From: Botryllus schlosseri
Taxonomy: Eukaryota > Chordata > Ascidiacea > Stolidobranchia > Styelidae
Assembly (NCBI GenBank): GCA_000444245.1
Contig: ATSW01010012.1
Span: forward strand, 1 to 40,320
DNA: 40,320 nucleotides
Direction of reading: 5' to 3'
The notes under the pieces were generated by a model. It was given only the letters and a program-made list of their open reading frames with translations. It did no database searches and was not told where the DNA came from. How positions within the stretch are numbered: position 1 is the first letter of the stretch; every line of letters begins with the position of its first letter. Position numbers and translations under genes: made by a program. Below, in pieces: positions 24,101 through 36,100 of the stretch.

Positions 24101-27100
24101 ATGTTTCAAAAATAACTCTCTGGATAGTGTCGGGGCAGTCTGTGTCAGCGTTTTCTACACAAATTATTACCTTCACAATTTTTTGAGAAGGTGCCGTATA
24201 CATTTACAACGGAAAGTCGAACCTCAACGTAAACCTGCAGCCTTCGCAAATGATCAGGTCTAGTTCGTTCGAATCGAAGCCCGTCTATTTTGGATTCTCC
24301 GTCAGTTCCGGAAATGACGTAGATCAAAATCAATATCCCGGTGAGTTCAAGTAGCATGCCAAACCTGAAATCAGCTATGCCGATTGGAGGGAAGTAGAGT
24401 CCCGTTCTGTTAAGGGGAGAGCTTGGAATCTTAAGATTACACCGGTCAAATATTTGGGACAGGCATTTAGAAATAGCACATCCTACGTTTTTTTGGCATT
24501 GAGCAAAATGTTGGCGACTTGAGATATAAGCTGCAAAACAAGTCATTGTGTTACGCTAGGCTTACCATATTTTGGAAATCTAAAAGGAGGACACTTGCAA
24601 AACCGGAGTAGAATTCCCAAAAACCGGTTAATTTCTCCCACTTTGCGACCGGTTGACTAAAAAAAAAAAACAGTCATCTTTCCGCTCGGAGCTCAAAATA
24701 GCGTTTTTCGCTCCGAAATACCCTCCGGAGCGTCACTTCTGTGCTCATTTACGGCATATCGGTCGCAATTGGCTCTAAATCTGACCTAAATCTTCAAAAA
24801 AGAGGACAAAATCTCAAAAAAGAGGACAAAAGGGCGTCCTCCNAGGACANTTTCAAAAAAGTCAAAAAAGAGGTCAAATCCTCTTAAAAGAGGACGTATG
24901 GTAAGCCTATGTTACGCAGACACATTTCATGTTAAAACCAGTTTCGAAAGAAACTTCTATTAGTGAACCACTTTTATTTATTGTTCGAGTGAATGGGGCG
25001 TGGCTGGATCATCATTTTGCATGATATCATTGATTTGAAATATCTCAATGTCATGTTACCTGAGTATTTAATTTTCGCTAGATGTGGCTGTTGGAGCTCC
25101 GGGTAGCGGCGAGGCGTTTGTTCTGCTGACCGGACCCGTGATGCATGTGGTGGCTACCATACTGAGTATACCGGAAACAGTGAATATAAGTCGGTCTACC
25201 TGCTTTTTGCCGCAGAAATTCGTTACATCCTTCACGCCCAAAGCTTGCTCGTCGCTAAAGATATGCTTCTCTATACACGGGAGAAATTTACCTCGAGTAA
25301 CTTGTAAGTCGGCTTACCTGTCAAACATATGATTAATAAATGTGGGAGTCCGTAACTAAGTCCTTCTATTTTATTAGAATACTCAAGTACGTTTTGCCTA
25401 CCCGCGTACTGTTTAATTACTACAAGCTCACCTTTTCAAATTAGGAAATATCTGATTCGACAACTCCCTTATTGATCCTTTAGGATCAGAGCATCAATCA
25501 CTAATAATTGTTCTGCTGCCATTACAAACACCAAAGAGTCCTCCTACATAGAAAAGTCCTCGTTAATTAATACCTTTCGGTTGACTAATATTATTCCCAC
25601 CAAAATAAACTTTCTCACTGAAGCGCTGGTGTTTCCGTCTTTCATATACCACTTCCAATTGAAGTAATTTTGACATATATTGGACAATAGACATTGCTAC
25701 TTTCATAGCTGGTTCGTGGTACAGAACTTGAATATAGGTTTCAATACAACCTCCATTGTAAAAGAATATTTATTGAACTCGTAAAGAGGCACCCAAAAAG
25801 TCTTCGAGTAGAATAAATATTCTTTTACAATGGATGTTGTATTGAAAGCTATATTGCTACTTTCCTTTGTAATCGAATAGAAAGATACGCCATTACTCCT
25901 TTTTGTAGGCTACTTGAGTAGCACAATTGAGTACTTTCAACACATCTGCATATAATAATTTCAGAGTGGTCACAGTAGCTGCCGCTTGGTCTTACGTTGA
26001 GGCGAATCCAATGGCAAAAAATCGCAGTCATTGGCAAACAGACACGCTTTAACCGGGTACATATACACCAATCAGTAGAGATAGTCACATGCACACTACG
26101 ACTATTATAGGTATTTAAAGTAAGTAATATTGTCTGTGATCTATACTAGATACAGGGGAAATAATAGAAATACATAGCCACTCTACTAATATAGCCGGAG
26201 CTTGTAACAGAACTGAAAGAAGTCGAAGTACTGCCTTACTGACCACCTCTGTCTTTGATCAATAACATTAGTATTCATTGAGTCAAGTATTGAGTTTGAG
26301 AATGTCGCTGGAATTGGATTATTGACTCGTTTAAGAATCTGTACTTGGAGGATAACAAGACGGGTGCTAGATTTGCATTTGTCGTCAATTTGGTGTAGCT
26401 GCATTATGGACTGATCAACAGATAATTAGCCTATAATAGCTATAGTGATGAACCAATTCTGGATCCATCCCTATATAATCGACACTTATTGCAGTGTTAG
26501 AGTACGAGCTGCTTGTGGATGAAGTCCATTCACGCGCGACGTCTGTCAATCCAAGAAACGAAATTGTACCTTCCACGTCTGTGAGCTGTGTCACAGAGAC
26601 TTTGGCCTTCAAGGTAAATATCCTAGTTCAGNGGTTTTCAACCTNTTTGTCTTCGCGGACCCCTTTGGGACCGTCATGAACCCCGCGGANCCCCACGAAG
26701 TTTCAGTTCAAATTTNCCTCAATTATCATGCAATCTAGGGTTACGATATTTTTGTGGAGCAAATTCTGGACACTCTTTAGCCCCCACTATAGTAGATTTT
26801 AAAATGAGGTGTGACACATTGTCTGTCAATATGACGTCACATTAAGCCGTGTCCATCGACCAGAGGTGGTACAGTCCGGATCAAGAGCAGCAATAATGTT
26901 ATGTTGGTGCATTTATGTTGAAACCAGGACGGAAACAGCATTTTTTCAGCCCCCTCCCTTCTAAATAAATACTGATCTTGAGCCCACCATAGGGTAATCG
27001 ATGCAACTTCTGCGGGGCTTACTATATAGCNTACATCTGGCTTTTCCTTTCTATCAGCATCTGGTCGCTAANTTTCGTGAATAAAATCTGTCTTATAGTA

Positions 27101-30100
27101 TGGTTCTTCCGTGTATAACTATAAAATTTTGATCATCTCACCACCCCATGATTATAGTCAGTGGGAGAGCTGGTGGAGGATGACGACTTCGAAAATGCAA
27201 GGAACGTAATTAAACATAGAAAAGTTATGTCATGTCGCACTGATAAAACTATTTATGAGCCTAATAGCCGCTTCGCTCCAGCACGTTGCACATATATGCC
27301 TACTAGAATCAACGAACGAGACACTAAATCGCGCACTGCGCGAAGAAAAATATAACGTGGAACAAATCTGCCCAAAATAATATCGTTTTTGCTAATTTAT
27401 GAAAAAAAATAATCATAATTCAAGCCTTCAAAATTCCATACATTTAGGCATATTATAGACAGATTTCCTCCCGGACGCAGTTTGACCGGCGAAGTTCCGG
27501 AAGTATGACAACACTTGTGCAGTCGTCATCTGTCTCGAGCAAATGATAACTTTAGGCTTAGTGATAAACAGCAACAAAATGACTTTTCTTGAAAATAAGA
27601 TCATACTATTTATATTATTCCTGTAGAAGTTCGGTTGACTTCTATTATTTCAAAGCAAATTCTGCAACTGCATTTACTAAAATACGTGGTGGTGTCTTGA
27701 AAATCCGCTACATAGATTTGATATGAACAAGCGCCGAAAATCCATTTCCACAAATATAGGCGATGACGAATGTAATATTAAGGCGTAACGATTGCGACGA
27801 CACAATTGGGTATGGTCGCAACAAATATGCCAACAAAATTGACAACAATATTTTTTGTATANGAGACAGCAATTAAACATATAGCGTCAACCCTGATCAT
27901 TTCTATCTAGCAGCTTATCTTGAAGTTATAATAGAAAATATGGCCATGCTTGTCACAGGAGAAGATGGATTTTTGTAAACATTTCGAAGCAACCGTGATT
28001 GACTTTCCTCATCCAACTTTTTTTTCCACAATCCCCAACAAAATATCTTTAATCAGCAAAATGTTTGTATCAGTAGGCTATTGATTATTTAACAATTAAA
28101 ATGAGTGTGCACAGTAGGATATTTCATCTCAGATGGTCATTATCTGTTGATGTGAGCTCTAGAGTTTTACTAGTGATGAAGCGAAACTGCCTCGTGATTT
28201 TCCGGATTTAAAAAAATTAAAATTAGGTAGTCAACTATTTTGAGGTTAAGAACCACTGTCCTTGTGGAATTAATTTGACATGATTACGGTAACAGAGAAT
28301 TTTATAGTTTTTCGAGTATTCAAATGGGCTGTATCGCTACATTGAACACTCGAGTGAAAATGGATCCACTTGGATTGGTACTGTAAGTATATAGGCAACT
28401 TCTACATGGAAACAACGAAAAAGTATCTCCTCTGAGCGTTGGCTATGATAGCGCCTCTTGATATGTTGACCGTTGTGTCTTACCAATCACATATCGATTT
28501 TGAAACGATTCATTCCAACCCTTATCAACGCAAGTTAAAACTTTTACGCAGTCACTCCATCTACTAAAATAAATGCGCATGCGTCTTCGTAAATCCTGTA
28601 TACAAGGTTTACCAAATGCGTCGATTTCCCATCGAATTTCCCACCAGTGGGATATTCCATTCCCACTGGCTTGGAACCAATGTTCTAGTTGTTCTCTAGT
28701 ACTACTTCAAAATATAATATGGCCATTGACCACCTGTGAATGTATTCTCTATTCAGGAATCTATTCACGATTTCAGCGATGTGCAAGTCGGTGTTCGATA
28801 CAGACTTTCATCGAAATTGAATTACACGGAAGAATCAGTTATGCTGGATGTATACGACGAGAATCCTGTCTATACGAAGGTGACAAATCATGTTCGCAAT
28901 ATTTCGTCATTTATATGTTTGGGGTGACGAATTTCCAGCGATGTGATGGGACTGTTGCATTTAAAACAAACACTGTTTCTAAGACGCTTTGTCTAAAACA
29001 TGTTTTAAACAGTATTTCAACAAATACCTTTATGAAAACGTAACGTAACAAGTTTGTATTCAAATTTGTCATCAAGTAAACAATGTCAAAACATAGGACA
29101 AACGTGCGTTTCTCATTACGCACTCTCGTCTCAGTCAATAAATTTCACCTGAAATGCATTCAAGAAAGCAATATAAATGTAATCGAGATAATTTATCGAT
29201 TTAATCCTAATCCAATATTTCCAGAGTTTGCTGTAACCATTATCGCGGGTTCCGGAAGTAATCATCATCTCAAGAGATCTTATTGACGTATAGTAGGCCT
29301 AATCGGCACACGTCTGGTAACAACGCCGCATACATCGTATGTTTACAGATCAAACTTAGCCGTTGGTGTAAGCGGCCGGGTTGCGAATCGAACTTGAAGT
29401 TGATCAGCGAGTTTGAAGGATTGTCTCTCATGAACGGAGCGGAATCATTGCTGATCGGCCAAAACAAAATCCTCACTCTCGGTGTTACATTGCAAAATAG
29501 CGAGGACATCGCGTTGGAGTCTGTGGTTCGAATTTTCTACCACCGCGGACTTTACTTCAGTCACATAACGCAAGTGAGTTAGGACACTGAATAGCTATAG
29601 CTTTGCTATCGCTTCTTTTAACAAGCCGAGCGGGTTACCTTATAGATAGCGTGCGTTAGAGGTGCCATATGTCCTCTTTTAGCAGGACATGTCCGCTTAT
29701 AAATAAAAGTAACGTGTCGCCCGACAACGCCCAAGCGTCTTCTTTTTGCGCATGATATTGTGCTTTCAACGAGAGTGTAAGGCGACGAGACTGTGAAGAT
29801 TATAAAGAGGTAATTCCGGCCCAATCTAATTGCGGACACCGTTTTTCCGGCCCTTTCACGATGTGTTGACTACGAAAAAAGGTCAAATCTTCCTCGATCC
29901 GAATTATCCGTATGAATTCTCCATTTTTATGTCTGCTATGGGCCTACCCCCACCACTTTTTGGTCTGTAACCACCAGACTTCTTGCAATGAAAATAGTGC
30001 ACTCTTTTTGAAGTAGAGGTGGTAAAAGTAAAATATTTACTAAAAAAACTGATGAGTGGAAGGGGAAGTAGTCTGGAATTTCAAACCCTATTCGCTTTAA

Positions 30101-33100
30101 ATTAATTTCAAAGTCCCGGTAATTCTAGATATCCACGGACGTGAGTGCGTATTGACTGAACGATCACTAAATCTATGGATATATCTACTTTTTGAATGAT
30201 TTGCGAGACGACTAAGTGCTAGGAAACTAGGCCTACCCTAGAAATACTGATTTTCAAGAAATTTCAAAGCTAGGTGATAACACTGGTCAATACATATTTT
30301 TAGGCAGACAAGCTAAGAGTGGTTTTGGGGGTTCTGAGGGGCACTGATTCCGAATATGACCATAGTTTTTTCAAATTGGCTCTTGTTGTGGAGATAACCC
30401 ATGGGGCAAAATCTCATATTTTCACGGTAATGACTATATATAAAATCGGCTCAGTCGTACTATAAAGTTTAGAAATTCAATCTACTTGTTATTTTTACAC
30501 ACAGGAGACTCTTTTAAATCAAAATACAGTAGCAGCTCTATATTCAGGGGTAATAGATTTATCATAGTTACAGACTTTTACGGATATGATGTACATAAAT
30601 AAACTTCAGTCATGTATATAAGTATTTACCTAGCTAGATACTCATATACCGTGGCATTAATTCAATCAGTTTTACGTCAACCACCTATCGTAAACTTGAA
30701 ATAACCAGTTGGAATACATTATTATTGATATATTTTAAATCACAATTTTTTTGTACGATTTTCGCCAGTAAACAATTTGCGCAGGTTCTCGAAAGGTTCC
30801 GGCAGTGGTCTGACATAATATGCTCAATAGGGTGGAGTGAAAAATGAAAATTTTTGAATTTCAAAAAAGTGTCTTGATATGTGGTGCCAAATAGCAAATA
30901 AATAAATTCTGTCATAATTTTGGGCTCGTACACCCTCTAGTGGTCGTGCACTTTCACCGAACGAGCCCAAAATAGCCAATTTTGCCATATCTTGATAACC
31001 GCTGACACCAATAAGCTGGTTCTGGGCTTAAAAGATGCAGAAGCAACATGTTTCTATCTCACTTCCATAGAACTTACTCTTAAAAATGAACAGTAAAAAA
31101 GTTAAAAGCCAATTACTGACTTTATAGGTAAAATTAAGCACTGAAGCAGTGGGTAGGATGTCAAAAGCGCCTAGTGAAAGATCTTATGACTGAGCCTTTC
31201 AATGACAAATTTTATAGTTTTATACTCCTCTTTAATCTTGGTAGCATGACCAATCGATACAGGAGAATATGTATTTCCGCTGTACAAAAGCACTATTTTT
31301 AGGCTTGACAAATTGCTTTTTTGACAAACAAATATTTCACATCATGTCAAGTTAATATTGATAGAATGACATGAGGGTTCTTCATAGTCCACTAGCTATT
31401 TATGTACAGTATAGAATTAGAAAAAGGTACGATTTTCTTCCTACCAAGTGAAATATTCAAGAGTAAATACAGCAATTTTGGGCTTTTTTAGCGGTGTAAA
31501 TATCTTCTGATAAAGAGCCAATCTGACAAAAATAATGTGATATTCGTAATCAGCAACCTCAGAAACCCCAGAAACGGCTTTCAGATGTTCTGCCTAAATT
31601 TTTTTTTTCATTTTGTTGACCAGTGTAATTAATTGAAAACGAAGGTCTGAAGTGTAGGATACTGATGTAAGTAGTCAAAAAAAATGTATAATACGTCTAC
31701 AAGGGTCACATACGTTTGACAATTTAACGAAAATTATTACTTTAGAAATCGCACGGTATACGTCCTTGCGACGCTATATGATTAACGACACTGTAGACAG
31801 GTGGAGTTTTCGAAAATAAATTCTGTTGCCGTGAGAAGGGTCTATTTTAACGAGTTAGTAAGACAATTTCACGGGGAAAGAGTTCGGCTAACGTAATCGC
31901 CAGCAATATCTCTTGTGAGTCCGCCGAAAAAGTAGAATTACTTTCTTGAACTCCTGACTCAAAATGAGGAGAAAATCGTTCATGGACTCGTAAATGGGGC
32001 GCTAAAATGTGATTTGTCTCGCAGTTAGTATACTACTAAATATTATCTCATTTTTTAACACTTATAAATGTACAACTCTTTGTTATCCGTTTAATATCAA
32101 GAATTTGGGTTCCATTTTTGCTATGAAAAGCAAGATTTATATCTTCCGTCTGATGCAGTGTTTCCCAAACTATTTAGCACTCGTACCCCTTGGTTTTTCA
32201 ATAGAATTTTCTGTACTCCCTGTCTCATTTCAACAAAACCTCTGATATCAAAAATACCATTATTGAATTAAATAAATCTGGCCAGAAAACATTACACTTT
32301 TTGTCAGTTTGTAAAATAATTTTGGGCTCTAGATAGGCCTAAGCCGACAATGCATCTCGTTCACACTGATGTAGTGCGTCGCACCCTCAATGGAGTCATA
32401 AGACACCTGTGTTAATGAATCAATTTTATATGAGTCTGATTTGTGTATTTACGAGGTCGATTTCATTTCAGGACGACGCAGCGTGTGTTACCGTGGATAA
32501 CACACGCTCGTCTGAAACAAACACTTCAAGCATCCGCTGCTATGGTGCAAGTTGTATGGGTGGGGCGTCTTCTATGAAGCAACTGTTGCTCAAAGTCATC
32601 AACCCGATCATGAAGCCAATGACGTCGTGCAAGTTTCGCGTCAAGGTATTTTGATTAAGACCGGTTGTTTCTCTGTGATCGTCACAGTAATTACAAATGT
32701 TTCGCAAATAGCCATAAAATCGTGAAGTTTGCTCGGGTACAGGAACGAGCCATGAGTTCCTATATTTTATATGCGACCAGGCAATGTTCCCTCTAAGCTG
32801 CGCAGTGCTGACATGGTCTCTGCGCACAGAAAATCTAAGCTGCGCACAAATAATCCGAAGTGATGACCTTCTCTTAGTCGTTACGCACTGTTGTCTAAGG
32901 GACCACGCATTGAGTTGGTGAGTGCGCGAAGACTCGTGAAAAATTAGAGGGAGCATTGCGTCCAGGTTTCATTACAGATCCTAGTCAACAGAGTCGAAAC
33001 ATAACGAGGTCATGGGTTATGTTGTCTGGTATTCCCTATTATCTAATGATGACGTATCTATGCACATTGTTAGATGTTCCCGTTCCCGATCATGCTTAGG

Positions 33101-36100
33101 TATCGGTAGATTTAGAGCCCTGGAAATGTAGGAAAATGTGGCAAAGTGAAAATCCGGAGTAGATAATTTTTAATAATAGCGGATATATCCAATGAAATCT
33201 GAACGTGTTACAACCCTAAGCTATACCCACCTTTTTCACTGTTTCTAAATTTAGCAAANGAGACAGACCTGGTGCATTGTGCATTAGTAGCCTGAGGAGG
33301 CAAATGTTGTTGCGATTTTTCATGCTGTATATTAGAGAAATGTTGGAAAGTTAATATGCTGTTTACTTGCTGAGGCAAGAAACCTAAAATTACTGTATGA
33401 AGGTAGAAAATTTCGATACTTTATCTTTTAGTGCTTGTATTTTGAACCAGAGGTTTGTTCTATCCCTTGGTTGATACAAATATGACGAGGAAAATCAAAA
33501 ATGACTTACTACCGTACTCAGATACATTGTTAAGTAAAAGTGAGGAATTATGAAGCATGACAATGCCCGTGAAATGATTAGCGTCCGAAAAGCATTTTAA
33601 CCCGGGATATGAAAGAGACGATAATAATTTTTATTGAGCAATTCGGTTGCCTGATTTCGAGATGGTAGGATATCAAGGTCAAACGTGGATTTAATTTCAG
33701 TTTGGCATCGCCGACGAAAACGTATTCTACAAGGAAAATTTGACAGTGTCACTGCAGTCTAGAAGTTCAAGTAAAGACCTCGACGAAAGCGACAATGACA
33801 ATTATATTTCGCTTCCTCTTTATTTGCAAACAAAGACTTCATTGAAGGGGTATGTTCCTGATTATTTATACTATAACATGTTGTTAAGCTATACGCGTCA
33901 AACTCAATACCATGGTACTCAAAGGAGTCGCGGGATTTATTACGAATTTGATTGCTGCGGTGAAGAGGTGGGGAAGTAGTTAGCGTTAGTAGTCAAGTAG
34001 AAGGACAAGTAACATCGTAACATTCTACTCAATACAGGTAAAAATAGCGATGTCAGGGACTTGTGAAAACTACTTCATATGGAAGTACAATATAAAGCTT
34101 GCAAATGTCTTTAAGAGAGTAGTTTCAAAACGTAAATTTTATCGATCAGTCGCTCACTTTCATCTGGTAATTGGAAGTGTCTAACTTCAATTTTTACTCC
34201 ACACATATGTGGAAATCTCAACAAAATATTCAGTTACTACGAATTTGATCCATTCAACATATATTTGAGACCGCATCATACCCAGAGCTCGGTGCTTATT
34301 TAGCTTACATTTTTGTCGGTTAAATAACAATTCATTCAATCTTACGAAGCTATCCGAGCTTGCACAATGTACGACTGGCGTATCTCAGTAATGTCACCAA
34401 CAATACCGCGTCGTTAGCCGACATCGGACCAAGTGTGGGAATCACATACTTTATCTCCAACGTTGGATTTTGGAAAATACCCAAGTCATCGCTGCAGGTT
34501 TGCCATTAAGTGTATTGTCAAGGAACGGGGTCAAATTTGTTGTTACCGTGATTATATGAACTTGATATCTTCTCTCAACTATAAGTTGTGATTTTAAAAC
34601 ATATGTGCTTATGGTACAGCAAACATATTATGTATTTGCATGATATTCATTAGTTCTTGTGGTGGTCATACATTACTGAAATGATAGAATGGTCACAAAG
34701 GGCAACTAATAGGCATGGTTGAAAGAATACCAAATTGCCTACAGTGAAATATGTCGTGAAATAAGGGAACTAGAATTTGAGTTTGTAATGGTTTTCGAAC
34801 TATGCGAATATATATCTTTTATTTCCCACTGGCTTTGCGCCTTAGAAAAGCCAATAGCCGCTCCTGGAAACAATGTGACTATGTCTTCAGGATTACCCGA
34901 CCATGACCTAACATCGACCTCGCCCTCCGCCACATGCCACCCCATTTTGTCGCTTGCGTCTCATATTTCTCTGCATTACTTTTCATTCAGTGTGCATGCC
35001 TCTTATTTACTTCGCCTAGGCTAAGGTGGGTGTCTGATCTTAATGGCTACTCCAAGTTGTTTCGAGACCTTCCTATCTTATCATTGTATCGCAGTCTTGT
35101 GGTGTTTTGAAACGATGAAAATATTAATAAACCTGACTGACTGACTGATGATGTTTTATCATTTAGGATCCGTGATTATTTCATTGTTTTGTTACGCAAT
35201 AGTTTGATGCTTTCCACAGTACAACCGCTTTGAATTCTGTTTCCATGTATTATGTCGCGCTTTTTCGATCAATAAAATAGCATGGAGAGTGATGATTCGA
35301 TTGAGCTGTGATTCGATTTTGCTGACCCCTACTCAAGATTACCCATTAAAAGTACAAGCAAGATAAATCACTCTCCTGAACGGGTATAGAACCTTATTAC
35401 AAATCAACTCCTATTTTTGTGGTTGAAATTCGCGATGAGATCTTCCTCAAAGCAAATTATTCCTGGTCCTGAGCATTTACAAACGGTCGCTTTTTCGCAG
35501 ATCAAGTGGCCCAACTCCACAACGGACCATTTGGGAATCCTATATCCTGTCGGAATCGAATGCACGCCAAGCGATAAATGCGAGGTAATGTGGATTTCCA
35601 TTTCTAGGTTGATTAATTAGTAACATATGGTAAATTTGTCATTTTAAATATTTCTTATAAGGCTGTAAGCGTGTTAAGATATTAGCAACGAAAGTAATTT
35701 GAGGCTTGGTATGTTAGATGTTTGTGCAAGCACAATATGTGGCTGGTACACTATACTCGGTGTCGTATAGTCGTCTGGCGAAACTTTAAACTGAAATCAA
35801 ATGTCCGTAACTCTCTAGTGTAAGTTTAGGCCTGATGGCTCACTTCACTGACTGAGATGTTGGTGTTAGCAAATTAAATCCCAGCCTAAATCCACTGTTT
35901 CTAGATGAAAGGTCGAATTCTTTGAATAATAAATAAACTAAAATTTGCTGTGACAAGTTCTATTGGTTCTTCCACGGATTTGAGCGTCATATATGTGCGT
36001 GTGTGTGTCATGTAGTAACGGATAAAATTCAGTAGGAATTGGCCAGAAAATTAACAAGTTCGTATCCAAATCCTGATTAATAAATATTTCAAAAGTGAAC

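Noticed and set aside
24145-24546. 133-codon minus-strand open frame.
   Set aside because: Antisense shadow of integrin exon 16; no domain features of its own.
27161-27355. 64-codon frame within the probable hAT element, considered as transposase remnant.
   Set aside because: No transposase motif, zinc finger or dimerisation segment recognised.
28573-29043. 156-codon plus-strand open frame.
   Set aside because: Overlaps exon 19 in a different frame; the exon's frame has integrin homology and correct splice phases.
32540-32956. 138-codon minus-strand open frame.
   Set aside because: Covers the antisense of exon 21 and the whole of the 177-bp MITE; no coherent protein.
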